From JACVRW01 sp034664085 (GTDB lineage: Bacteria; Actinomycetota; Thermoleophilia; Solirubrobacterales; Thermoleophilaceae): a DNA stretch of 64,000 bases. The stretch lies in the NCBI GenBank assembly GCA_034664085.1, contig JAXDII010000010.1, forward strand, positions 36,701-100,700, written 5' to 3'. The notes under the pieces were generated by a model, which saw only the letters and a list, made by a program, of their open reading frames with translations, ran no database searches and was not told the DNA's origin. Made by a program: the position numbers and the translations under genes. Positions 36,408 to 43,517 of the stretch are shown in pieces (positions within the stretch are counted from its first letter, which is position 1; each line of letters starts with the position of its first letter).

Positions 36408-36469
36408 GGACGCCTCATGTGGGCCTCCGTCACAGAGCGACGGGGGCTTACGACATGAAAGGGGCGTCC
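36408..36469 (+). promoter_or_regulatory. Riboswitch expression platform, ribosome-site sequestering fold
   Basis: Bases 36408-36414 (ggacgcc) are perfectly complementary to 36463-36469 (ggcgtcc), next to the start codon. They enclose a 9-bp hairpin (36423-36431 with 36439-36447). The Shine-Dalgarno stretch aaagggg (36458-36464) lies beside or within this helix. There is no U-tract, so control is more likely on translation than on termination. Confidence 0.6.
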
Positions 36470-36470
36470 A

Positions 36471-37700
36471 ATGCCGGTCCAGGCACTGGCTTGCAAAGAA
36501 TGTGGGACTGAGTACGAGCTCGAGGCGAACTACGTCTGCGAGCGGTGCTTCGGCCCGCTGGAGGTTCGCTACGAGCTGGGTTCGCTCGACGCGGAGTCGG
36601 CCAAGCGCCGCATCCAGGCGGGACCTCAGAACCTCTGGCGCTACGCGGACTTCCTGCCGTTCACGCAGCCGCCCAAGTACGCGCTTCCAGCCGGGTGCAC
36701 CCCGCTGATCCGCGCGCCGCGGCTGGCCGAGCGGCTTGGCCTGCGTGACGTCTGGATCAAGAACGACGCCGCCAACCCGACCCACTCGTTCAAGGACCGC
36801 GTGGTGTCGGTGGCGCTCGCAAAGGCTCAGGAGCTGGGATACGGCGTGGTGGCGTGCGCCTCCACGGGCAACCTGGCAAACGCCGTGGCCGCCCACGCGG
36901 CCGCCGCGGGGCTCGAGTCGTACGTGTTCATCCCCGCGGACCTGGAGGAGCAGAAGATCCTCGCCACGGGCGTGTACGGCACGAAGCTCGTGACCGTGCG
37001 CGGCAACTACGACGACGTCAACCGGCTCTGCACCGAGCTGTCCGCCGAGCGCGACTGGGCCTTCGTCAACGTGAACGTGCGGCCCTACTACGCGGAGGGC
37101 TCGAAGACGCTCGCCTACGAGATCGCCGAGGAGCTCGGCTTCGAGCTGCCCGACCGGATCGTGGCCCCGATCGCGTCCGGCTCGCTGTTCACGAAGATCG
37201 CGCGCGGGTTCGACGAGTGGCGCGAGGTCGGGCTGGTGGAGGGCGACACGCCGACGATGAACGGCGCGCAGGCCGAGGGTTGCTCGCCCGTCGCGCAGGC
37301 CTTCGAGGCCGGCTGGGACGTCTGCAAGCCGGTCAAGCCGGACACGATCGCCAAGTCGCTTGCGATCGGCAACCCGGCGGACGGGCCCTACGCGCTGGAG
37401 CTGGCCCGCCGCAGCGGCGGGACGATCGACGCGGTCACCGACGAGGAGACGCGTGCCGGGATCCGGCTGCTGGCGGAGACCACGGGCATCTTCACGGAGA
37501 CGGCCGGCGGCGTGACGACCGCGACGCTGGCCAAGCTGGCGGCGCGCGGCGACATCGATCCGGACGAGCGGGTGGTCGCTGTGATCACCGGCGAGGGCCT
37601 TAAGACGCTGGACGCGGTGCGGGGCACGTTCGAGGCGCACGAGATCGACGCGAGCGTCGACTCGTTCGACGCGGCACTGCCGACCGCCGCGGCTGTTTAG
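36471..37700 (+). CDS. thrC: Threonine synthase-family PLP enzyme under SAM riboswitch control
   Basis: A 409-aa fold-type II PLP enzyme. An N-terminal zinc ribbon has CKECG and CERCF knuckles (residues 8-27). The PLP lysine is in THSFKDR, the phosphate loop is in STGNLANAV, and GSLFTKIARG follows. Classic threonine synthase converts O-phosphohomoserine to threonine. Here control by a SAM-I riboswitch and a CysO-like carrier 12 nt downstream raise the possibility of a homocysteine-forming role from the same substrate (inference). ATG 36471 has a good Shine-Dalgarno. Whether another thrC exists elsewhere cannot be seen. Confidence 0.85.
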   Translation: MPVQALACKECGTEYELEANYVCERCFGPLEVRYELGSLDAESAKRRIQAGPQNLWRYADFLPFTQPPKYALPAGCTPLIRAPRLAERLGLRDVWIKNDAANPTHSFKDRVVSVALAKAQELGYGVVACASTGNLANAVAAHAAAAGLESYVFIPADLEEQKILATGVYGTKLVTVRGNYDDVNRLCTELSAERDWAFVNVNVRPYYAEGSKTLAYEIAEELGFELPDRIVAPIASGSLFTKIARGFDEWREVGLVEGDTPTMNGAQAEGCSPVAQAFEAGWDVCKPVKPDTIAKSLAIGNPADGPYALELARRSGGTIDAVTDEETRAGIRLLAETTGIFTETAGGVTTATLAKLAARGDIDPDERVVAVITGEGLKTLDAVRGTFEAHEIDASVDSFDAALPTAAAV

Positions 37701-37712
37701 ACTTCCGGCCGC

Positions 37713-37988
37713 ATGTCCGTGACCGTCAAGATCCCGACGCAGCTGCGCAGCGTCACCGGTGGCGAGGGCGAGACCAGCGTCGACGGCGCCACCACCGTCG
37801 GGGAGGTGCTGGATGGCCTCTACGAGCGGTTCGACGGCCTGCGCGACCGGATCGCCGAGGACGGCGACCTGCGCCGCTTCGTCAACGTCTACGTCGGAGG
37901 CGAGGACATCCGCTTCCTCGACGGGCTCGACACATCCGTCGAGGACGGCGACGAGGTGACGATCCTCCCCGCCGTGGCCGGCGGCTGA
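37713..37988 (+). CDS. CysO/MoaD-like ubiquitin-fold sulfur carrier protein
   Basis: A 91-aa beta-grasp protein ending in the diglycine GDEVTILPAVAGG, the tail on which a thiocarboxylate is formed. The sequence resembles mycobacterial CysO more than MoaD of molybdopterin synthesis, for example VKIPTQLR at the start and RFVNVYVGGEDIRF in the middle. CysO donates sulfur to a PLP enzyme (CysM) that uses O-phosphoserine. Here its neighbour is a PLP enzyme of the threonine synthase family. The activating enzyme (MoeB/ThiF-like) is not in the window. Confidence 0.85.
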   Translation: MSVTVKIPTQLRSVTGGEGETSVDGATTVGEVLDGLYERFDGLRDRIAEDGDLRRFVNVYVGGEDIRFLDGLDTSVEDGDEVTILPAVAGG

Positions 37989-37995
37989 GAGCGTC

Positions 37996-38958
37996 CTGAG
38001 CACGCTCGTCACAGGGGCGCAGGGCTTCATCGGCGCCGCTCTGGCGGAACGGCTCCTCAACGAGGGGCGTCGCGTCGTGGCCCTGTGCCGCGACTTCGAG
38101 CCCGACTCGCGCTTCCGCAGCGACGGCCTGGAGGCGCGCTGCACGCTCGCGCTCGCCGACCTGACCGACCGCGACGCGCTGGTGCGGGTCCTCAACGAGC
38201 ACGAGGTGGACGAGGTCTTCCACCTCGGTGCCCAGGCGATCGTGGGCGTGGCCAACCGCTCGCCGCTCGCCACCTGGGAGTCGAACGTGCGCGGCACCTA
38301 CATGCTGCTGGAGGCATGCCGCGACCTGGGCACGGTGGATCGCGTCGTCGTCGCCTCCTCGGACAAGGCCTACGGCGACCACGACGAGCTGCCCTACCGC
38401 GAGGACTTCGCGCTCCAGCCGCGCTATCCCTACGACGTCTCGAAGGCGTGCACCGACCTGATCGCCCGCTCGTACGCGAACACCTACGGGCTGCGCGTGG
38501 CCGTCACGCGGCTCGCCAACGTCTACGGCCCCGGCGACGTGAACTGGACGCGCATCGTCCCCGACAGCGCGCGTGCGCTCGCCCGGGGTGAGCGGCCCGT
38601 GGTCCGCTCTGACGGCACGCCGGAGCGCGACTTCCTGTACGTGGAGGACGCCGTCGACGCCTACATCGCCACCGGGGCCTCGCTGGACCGTCCCGAGCTC
38701 AACGGCCGGGCCTGGAACGCCGGCTGGGGCAGGCCCGTGCCGGTGATCGACCTGGTCCGGACGCTGATCGAGGTCTCCGGCCGCGACGTCGAGCCGGACG
38801 TGCGCGGCGACGGCACGCCGCACGGCGAGATCGACCGCCAGTACCTCGACTCGACCGCGATGCGGGAACAGCTCGGCTGGCAGCCGAGCTGGGAGCTCGA
38901 GCGCGGGCTCTCTACCGCCTGGGAGTGGTACGAGCGCCGCTGCGGCACATCGCCCTGA
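37996..38958 (+). CDS. NAD-dependent sugar-nucleotide epimerase/dehydratase, probable CTG start
   Basis: A 320-aa extended SDR protein resembling CDP-glucose 4,6-dehydratases and related enzymes: SDKAYGDHDELPY, the catalytic YPYDVSK (Tyr and Lys), LANVYGPGD and ERDFLYVEDAV. The nucleotide-binding motif TLVTGAQGFIGAALAERL is encoded only if translation begins at the CTG at 37996, 7 nt after the cysO stop. The first ATG/GTG/TTG in frame is GTG 38077, which would delete the NAD site. It could make a deoxysugar precursor for surface glycans. Confidence 0.78.
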   Translation: MSTLVTGAQGFIGAALAERLLNEGRRVVALCRDFEPDSRFRSDGLEARCTLALADLTDRDALVRVLNEHEVDEVFHLGAQAIVGVANRSPLATWESNVRGTYMLLEACRDLGTVDRVVVASSDKAYGDHDELPYREDFALQPRYPYDVSKACTDLIARSYANTYGLRVAVTRLANVYGPGDVNWTRIVPDSARALARGERPVVRSDGTPERDFLYVEDAVDAYIATGASLDRPELNGRAWNAGWGRPVPVIDLVRTLIEVSGRDVEPDVRGDGTPHGEIDRQYLDSTAMREQLGWQPSWELERGLSTAWEWYERRCGTSP

Positions 38959-39025
38959 AGTCGAAGCCGCACGCAGGAACTTTCGACAGCGGTCCATAGG
39001 TGCCGGGCCCGGACTGGTCGACCAT

Positions 39026-39232
39026 GTGGGCATGCCGGAACCTCGGATCAAGCGCTATGCGCTGGTGTCGAATGCCGGTGACGACGGCATCAGGCGCTTT
39101 CACCTCGCACGCGTAGCGTCGGCGTCGCGCTCTCCGCGCGGAGCGCGACGCCTGGAGCGCATGGAGGACGTCGCCGCGCTGGACCGCCACACGGAACAGC
39201 CCCCGCCTGGTGCCGCGCCGCCGGCGGCCTAG
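39026..39232 (+). CDS. Doubtful small ORF containing a strong hairpin
   Basis: A possible 68-aa basic protein with no recognised domain and no clear ribosome binding site. Codon third-position GC is weaker than in neighbouring genes. A 12-bp hairpin (39121-39152) lies inside it, so the stretch may be non-coding. The region 38959-39244 holds no other candidate gene. Confidence 0.25.
   Translation: MGMPEPRIKRYALVSNAGDDGIRRFHLARVASASRSPRGARRLERMEDVAALDRHTEQPPPGAAPPAA
39121..39152. repeat. Perfect 12-bp inverted repeat (hairpin)
   Basis: 39121-39132 and 39141-39152 are perfect complements (ggcgtcgcgctc and gagcgcgacgcc) with an 8-nt loop. No U-tract follows. It may be a transcript-stabilising or terminating structure after the dehydratase gene, or a protein site. 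Confidence 0.6.
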
Positions 39233-39244
39233 TGAGCGAGGCAG

Positions 39245-39469
39245 ATGTCCACACCAGGTCTCAGCGCAGTGGCGGGATACGTCTTTCGCAGCCTGCGGGA
39301 CCACCCTGACCTGAGTCTCCCCGAGGCGATCGCGACCGGTCCCGCCGTCGACGGTCGGGCGGACGTGGCGTCGGTCGAGCAGGCGCTCACCGAGCTCGAG
39401 GGCAAGGGCCTCGCGGAGCGCGGCCCCGACCGCGGCTGGCGGCTGACCGAGGCAGCGCTCTCCCGATAG
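39245..39469 (+). CDS. Small winged-helix-like protein, unknown function
   Basis: A 74-aa protein with a pattern compatible with a winged helix: helix (VAGYVFRSLRDHP), helix, recognition-like helix (SVEQALTELEGKGLAERG) and a terminal strand pair (RGWRLTEAAL). It may bind DNA. No partner can be named. Confidence 0.5.
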   Translation: MSTPGLSAVAGYVFRSLRDHPDLSLPEAIATGPAVDGRADVASVEQALTELEGKGLAERGPDRGWRLTEAALSR

Positions 39470-39479
39470 GTTCGCCAAG

Positions 39480-39485
39480 TAGGCT
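39480..39485 (+). promoter_or_regulatory. -10 box for the small charged protein gene (leaderless)
   Basis: TAGGCT lies 6 nt before ATG 39492, the recurrent leaderless arrangement in this window. Confidence 0.4.
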
Positions 39486-39491
39486 GGTCCG

Positions 39492-39713
39492 ATGGCCGGC
39501 GACGCCGAGCACGACGAGCAGGCCAGGCGCGAGCGCCGGGTGCGCGAGCGCGCCGCCACCACGCACGACAAGGCAGCCCGCACCGAGCGCGAAGCGGCTG
39601 ACAGCTCGGAGATCTTCGGCGACGCCGAGGCAGCAGAACGTCACCGCGAGGCCGCTCGACGCCAGGAAGGCCACGCCGACGACCAGCGGCGCAAGGCCGA
39701 CGACGAGCGGTAG
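39492..39713 (+). CDS. Small highly charged helical protein
   Basis: A 73-aa protein made almost wholly of Ala, Arg, Glu, Asp and His, predicted as one long helix with heptad-like charge repeats (ARTEREAADSSEIFGDAEAA). There is no hydrophobic core or known domain. It may be disordered or coiled coil. The upstream TAGGCT box supports expression. Confidence 0.5.
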   Translation: MAGDAEHDEQARRERRVRERAATTHDKAARTEREAADSSEIFGDAEAAERHREAARRQEGHADDQRRKADDER

Positions 39714-39756
39714 CTAGCCGTCGGCGCTTGTCGCGCGCACTCTCAGACCTGGGCGG

Positions 39757-39927
39757 TCAGTACCACTTGCCCTTGGCGAAGCCGCCGAAGGCGACCAGCC
39801 CTACGAGCGCAATGATGAGCCCGAGCAAGAAACTCCACACGACCATGACGACGATCCCCACGATGACGAGGATGCCCCCCAGGCCGATGCCGCCGGCGTT
39901 GCCGCCTGTCCGACCTTCTGTTGCCAT
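39757..39927 (-). CDS. Tiny membrane protein with glycine-rich N terminus
   Basis: A 56-aa protein with a Gly-rich N terminus (TGGNAGGIGLGG), then one long or two short hydrophobic segments (ILVIVGIVVMVVWSFLLG and LIIALVGLVAFGG). An excellent Shine-Dalgarno (gaggagaagag) precedes ATG 39927. It resembles short hydrophobic proteins of unknown function found in many actinobacteria. Confidence 0.6.
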   Translation of the reverse strand: MATEGRTGGNAGGIGLGGILVIVGIVVMVVWSFLLGLIIALVGLVAFGGFAKGKWY

Positions 39928-39947
39928 TCTCTTCTCCTCAGCGTCAT

Positions 39948-39965
39948 GCCGGGCAATGGCCCGGC
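39948..39965. repeat. 7-bp GC hairpin in a divergent intergenic region
   Basis: gccgggc (39948-39954) pairs with gcccggc (39959-39965) across a 4-nt loop. It lies between the divergent small membrane protein and DUF4389 genes and could be part of either leader. Confidence 0.4.
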
Positions 39966-40041
39966 GATCAGTGCGCCTTTCGCGAACGCACGCCCTGCTC
40001 CTGCGCGTGGTGGCGGTTCGCACGACCCAAAGGAGCGCCGC

Positions 40042-40683
40042 GTGAACGACGAGCATCCAGTTCGGTTCTCGGTTGACTACCCCGACCGCCCGCTGGACCG
40101 CCTGACCACCGCCTTCCGGATCTTCACGGTGATCCCGATCGCGATCGTGCTCGGGACCATCGGGGGCTACGCCAGCGGCGGCGGCTACGACAGCGGGGGC
40201 GACGCTCCGACGATCGCCATCGGCGGCACCGGCCTGCTGTTCCTGCCGCCGCTGCTGATGATCGTCTTCCGGGATAAGTACCCGCGCTGGTGGTACGAGT
40301 GGAACCTGGAGCTGCTGCGCTTCACCAACCGGGTCGGCACCTATCTGGCGCTGATGAACGACCGCTACCCCTCGACCGACGAGCGGCAGTGGGTGGAGCT
40401 GGACTTCCCCTATCCCGACGTCAAGCGCGACCTCAACCGCTGGCTGCCGTTGGTCAAGTGGCTGCTCGCGATCCCGCACTACATCGTGCTCCTGTTCCTC
40501 TACCTGGCGGTGGTCGTCGTCGTGATCCTCGCCTGGTTCGCGATCCTGTTCACCGGCCGCTACCCGCGCGGCATGTTCGACTTCGTCGAGGGAGTGATCC
40601 GCTGGCACAACCGCGTGCTGGGTTATGCCTTCATCCTCGTCACGGACCGCTATCCGCCGTTTTCGCTGCGGGGCCAAGCCTGA
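40042..40683 (+). CDS. DUF4389 membrane protein
   Basis: A 213-aa protein with about four membrane helices. The RFSVDYPDRPLDRLTTAFRI start, RWWYEWNLELLRFTNRV, LALMNDRYPSTDE and TGRYPRGMFDFVEGVIRW stretches are typical of DUF4389. Such proteins are common in actinobacteria but have no known function. GTG 40042 was chosen because aaaggagcg is well placed before it. Confidence 0.82.
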   Translation: MNDEHPVRFSVDYPDRPLDRLTTAFRIFTVIPIAIVLGTIGGYASGGGYDSGGDAPTIAIGGTGLLFLPPLLMIVFRDKYPRWWYEWNLELLRFTNRVGTYLALMNDRYPSTDERQWVELDFPYPDVKRDLNRWLPLVKWLLAIPHYIVLLFLYLAVVVVVILAWFAILFTGRYPRGMFDFVEGVIRWHNRVLGYAFILVTDRYPPFSLRGQA

Positions 40684-40736
40684 GCCACGCACTCGGCCAT
40701 ACTTCGCGTCCAGGCATCAGACGGGGGAGGATCCGC

Positions 40737-40988
40737 ATGGCAAAGACAAAGGCGCAGCGCAGCGCTTCAGCAAAGAAGGCCGCAGCAACGCGAAGCCGCA
40801 AGGCCGCCAAGAGGAGTGCTCGGGCCGTGAAGGCGCCTGCCCGCAGCACCGCCGGTCCTGTGGCCGACGCGGCCAAGGCCGCCGGCAGCGCAGCGGAAAG
40901 CGCGGCGCAGTCGGTCCTCAAGCGGGCCGACGGGGTCCGCAGCGGCGCCCTGGCCAAGCGCAGGCAGGGCAACCGCAAGCGAGGCTGA
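40737..40988 (+). CDS. Lys/Ala-rich histone H1-like basic protein
   Basis: An 83-aa protein rich in Lys, Arg, Ala and Ser. Basic stretches (SASAKKAAATRSRKAAKR) flank a more neutral Ala-rich helix, and the tail is KRRQGNRKRG. Composition resembles H1-like nucleoid proteins or the basic tails of actinobacterial HU. No folded domain is visible; DNA or RNA binding is inferred from charge. A gggggagg Shine-Dalgarno precedes ATG 40737. Confidence 0.6.
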   Translation: MAKTKAQRSASAKKAAATRSRKAAKRSARAVKAPARSTAGPVADAAKAAGSAAESAAQSVLKRADGVRSGALAKRRQGNRKRG

Positions 40989-40993
40989 GCCGC

Positions 40994-40999
40994 TAGCTT
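40994..40999 (+). promoter_or_regulatory. -10 box for the small membrane protein gene (leaderless)
   Basis: TAGCTT lies 6 nt before GTG 41006, identical in sequence and spacing to the box before the glycosyltransferase at 6717. Confidence 0.4.
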
Positions 41000-41005
41000 G
41001 GGCCG

Positions 41006-41290
41006 GTGGCCCCTCGTTCGCGCATCCTCGCGTTCGGGTCTGCCGGCGTGCTCGTCGTCGCCGGTGCGGCGTGCGGTGTGCTGGTCGACGGATTGACCGG
41101 CCAGGTGCTCCTCATCGCTCTCACCGTGGCCGGGATGGGCGGCACCCTGCTCCTGCTGTTCCTGGAGGTCGGGCTCAGCGAGGACCAGGAGCGGGAGAGA
41201 GCCGAACGGCAACGACGCGAGTCGGCGGGGCGTCCTGTGGAGGCCCCGCGGTGGCCCTGGCTTCCGCGCGGGCCGCGCCGCCCCGACTGA
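41006..41290 (+). CDS. Small two-helix membrane protein with charged tail
   Basis: A 94-aa protein with two hydrophobic segments (about residues 8-30 and 35-53) and a charged cytoplasmic-like tail rich in Glu and Arg. No family recognised. The GTG start is supported by a leaderless-type -10 box. Confidence 0.55.
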   Translation: MAPRSRILAFGSAGVLVVAGAACGVLVDGLTGQVLLIALTVAGMGGTLLLLFLEVGLSEDQERERAERQRRESAGRPVEAPRWPWLPRGPRRPD

Positions 41291-41293
41291 GGC

Positions 41294-42052
41294 TCAGGCA
41301 GCCACCTCGCGGCGGTGCTCGGTGAACATCCGGAGGGCGTAGCGGCCGGCGGGGTGGTCGCGCACGCGCTCGATGAATGCCGCGATGTCGGGCGGGAGCA
41401 CGTCGGGCTGGGGCAGAGGGACGCCATATGCGGGCGGCACGACGACGGACGCCGACAGCGCCGCGAAGGTCAGGTCGGCGGCGCTGAAGCGCTCGCCGCA
41501 GAGGTGCCTGCGGCCGTCTGCGAGCAGGTCGGCGACGAAGTCGAATTCGCCCCAGACCGCAGCCTCGTCCGCGTCCTCGATCCCCGGCCGGATGCCGAGC
41601 GCACGCCCCACGAAGCGCACGGCGAGCGGCCACCCGAGCCGCAGTGCGCGATCCTCCCAGCGCGGCACGCCCTGGTTGTTGAAGCGCAGCATCAGGTCGG
41701 GGTGGGCGAGCATGTTCACGTACATGAGCCGCCGGCCTCTTGGCCCGAGCACTTCGTCGAAGCGCCTGGAGAGCCGCTCGACCGCGCCGCGCTCGGTCGG
41801 ATCGGAGGGAAACAGCCGTCGCTCCGGCGGCGAGCGCTCGTCGACCCAATGGAGGATCTGCCCGGACTCGCCCAGGGCGCCCTCCGGCGTCACCAGCACC
41901 GGAACCGTCCCCCCGCCACCCGCCCTGCGCGACGCGGTCCGGTGGATGCCCTGGACGTGGGGCTCCTCGGTGTACGGGATTCCCGCCCGCTCGAGCGCCC
42001 AGCGCGCCTTCTCGCAGTAGTGGCTGATCGGGATCGTGACGAGCCGCAGCAC
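41294..42052 (-). CDS. Glutathione S-transferase-like protein
   Basis: A 252-aa protein with an N-terminal thioredoxin-like GST domain (LVTIPISHYCEKARWALERA, and the cis-proline motif GGTVPVLVT followed by GESGQILHWVD). The helical C-terminal domain contains CGERFSAADLTFAAL. Actinobacteria usually lack glutathione, so the thiol partner is uncertain. GTG 42052 is the closest start before the domain. It lies 17 nt downstream of the YceI gene. Confidence 0.8.
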   Translation of the reverse strand: MLRLVTIPISHYCEKARWALERAGIPYTEEPHVQGIHRTASRRAGGGGTVPVLVTPEGALGESGQILHWVDERSPPERRLFPSDPTERGAVERLSRRFDEVLGPRGRRLMYVNMLAHPDLMLRFNNQGVPRWEDRALRLGWPLAVRFVGRALGIRPGIEDADEAAVWGEFDFVADLLADGRRHLCGERFSAADLTFAALSASVVVPPAYGVPLPQPDVLPPDIAAFIERVRDHPAGRYALRMFTEHRREVAA

Positions 42053-42069
42053 GGGCCAGCCGGTCGCGG

Positions 42070-42618
42070 TCAGTCCGTCGGCAGGGTGCCGTCGAAGACG
42101 ACCTCGAGCGAGTCGCGTACCTTGAGCGCCCCCATCAGCCCGCGGTAGGGCTTGATTCCCCACTCGCTCTGGACCAGCGTCGTGGTCCCCGTGACGTGGC
42201 CATCGGCGTCCACGCTCAGATCGAAGCTCGCCGGACGGCTCTGCCCGTGCATGCTGAGCTCCCCGCTCACAGACAGGCGGCCGCCGCCGTCGGAGGCCTC
42301 CACGGCGCTCGCGCTGAAGCTGATCGGCTCGCCGCCCAGGACCTTCTCGTCGATGTTCTTGCGGATCTCCTCGCGGTCCCTGTCGCTGAGCGGCTTGATC
42401 CCGCGCAGCCCCTCGCGGGGATAGAGGGAGCGGGCGTCGGCGCGCAGCTGAAGGCTCGACTGCGACGGGTCCTCGCCGACCTCGAGCGTCGCCTCCCACT
42501 GCCTCACGTCGATGACGAGGTCGTGGCCCGCCTTTGCGGCCATCCCCTCGCGGTAGGTCTTGACCACGAGGCTCCCCGTGCCGGGCCCAAGCTGGTGGGT
42601 GCCTGGCCTGAGCCTCAC
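42070..42618 (-). CDS. YceI-family lipid-binding-like protein
   Basis: A 182-aa YceI domain protein, a lipocalin-like beta barrel that in some members binds isoprenoid lipids. Family signs are the N-terminal RPGTHQLGPGTGSLVVKTYREGMAAK start and the later SVSGELSMHG and TLVQSEWGIKPY. There is no signal peptide, so it is probably cytoplasmic. GTG 42618 is supported by a TACGAT box 7 nt before it. Confidence 0.82.
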   Translation of the reverse strand: MRLRPGTHQLGPGTGSLVVKTYREGMAAKAGHDLVIDVRQWEATLEVGEDPSQSSLQLRADARSLYPREGLRGIKPLSDRDREEIRKNIDEKVLGGEPISFSASAVEASDGGGRLSVSGELSMHGQSRPASFDLSVDADGHVTGTTTLVQSEWGIKPYRGLMGALKVRDSLEVVFDGTLPTD

Positions 42619-42625
42619 GAGTCCG

Positions 42626-42635
42626 ATCGTATGCT
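42626..42635. promoter_or_regulatory. Overlapping divergent -10 boxes for the YceI and LLM genes
   Basis: In the 10-nt stretch atcgtatgct, the plus strand reads TATGCT (42630-42635) 6 nt before GTG 42642. The minus strand reads TACGAT (42631-42626) 7 nt before GTG 42618. The two boxes share two bases, so both promoters cannot be occupied at once. Confidence 0.45.
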
Positions 42636-42641
42636 CCTGCT

Positions 42642-43451
42642 GTGCCTACTTCAACCGCGGCGACGAAGCGGGGCCTGGGGATCACCGCGGGCCTCGAAGC
42701 GGGACTCGCCCGCGACCTCGCCGCCCGCTGCGAGCACCTCGGCTACCAATCGCTCTGGGCGAACGACACGCCCGCCGCTTCCGGCCTGGAGACGCTTGCG
42801 CACTTCGCCGCCGCGGCGCCGCGGCTCGATCTGGGCGTGGGCGTCGTGCCCCTCGACCGGCATCGGCCCGACCGGATCGCGGCGGAGATCGACCGCCTCG
42901 GGATCGACCCCGCGAGGCTCTGGATCGGGATCGGGTCCGGCGGGCTGCGTCCGCAGATCGACGCGCTCCGGCGCGCCGTCGCCGAACTCCGGGAGCTCCT
43001 GCCGGACGGGACCCGCATCGTCGTAGCGGCAATGCGCCCTCGGCTGTGCCGCCTCGGTGGCGCGCTGGCTGACGGCGTCCTCCTGAACTGGATGCTTCCC
43101 GACCGGGCGGCAGAGGCGCGCCGGTGGGTGCAGGAAGGAGCCGATGAGGCGGGGCGCGCCGCGCCGGTCGTCGCTTCCTACGTCCGTGTCGCGGTGGGCC
43201 CCGGCGCGGCGCAGCGGCTTCGCGACGAGGAAGGCCGTTACCGCAACATCGACGAGCGGCACCGCAAGCACTTCGCAGCGATGGACGTCCCGCTCGGAGG
43301 CGTCGGCGTGGCCGCTTCCACGGCGCAGGAGGTCCACGAGAGGCTTGCTCTGTACCAGTCGGCGCTGGACCTTCCGATCGCGCGGGTGCTCGCGAGCCCC
43401 GATGCGGGCTCGCTCAGTGCTGTGGCTGACGCCGCAGCGCCCGCGTCGTGA
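42642..43451 (+). CDS. LLM-class (luciferase-like) oxidoreductase, short form
   Basis: A 269-aa protein of the bacterial luciferase-like superfamily, likely F420- or flavin-dependent. It shows SLWANDTPAASGLETL, LGVGVVPLDRHRPDRIAAEI and LWIGIGSGG, and the later LADGVLLNWMLP. It is shorter than the usual 300-340 aa, lacking part of the barrel insertions. Its start shares a promoter zone with the divergent YceI gene. Confidence 0.75.
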   Translation: MPTSTAATKRGLGITAGLEAGLARDLAARCEHLGYQSLWANDTPAASGLETLAHFAAAAPRLDLGVGVVPLDRHRPDRIAAEIDRLGIDPARLWIGIGSGGLRPQIDALRRAVAELRELLPDGTRIVVAAMRPRLCRLGGALADGVLLNWMLPDRAAEARRWVQEGADEAGRAAPVVASYVRVAVGPGAAQRLRDEEGRYRNIDERHRKHFAAMDVPLGGVGVAASTAQEVHERLALYQSALDLPIARVLASPDAGSLSAVADAAAPAS

Positions 43452-43517
43452 CCTCCACGCGAGCGAACGTCGGCGGGCTCTCGGAGCCGTTCGGCTCGCC
43501 GCCCACTGCCTCGGGCA

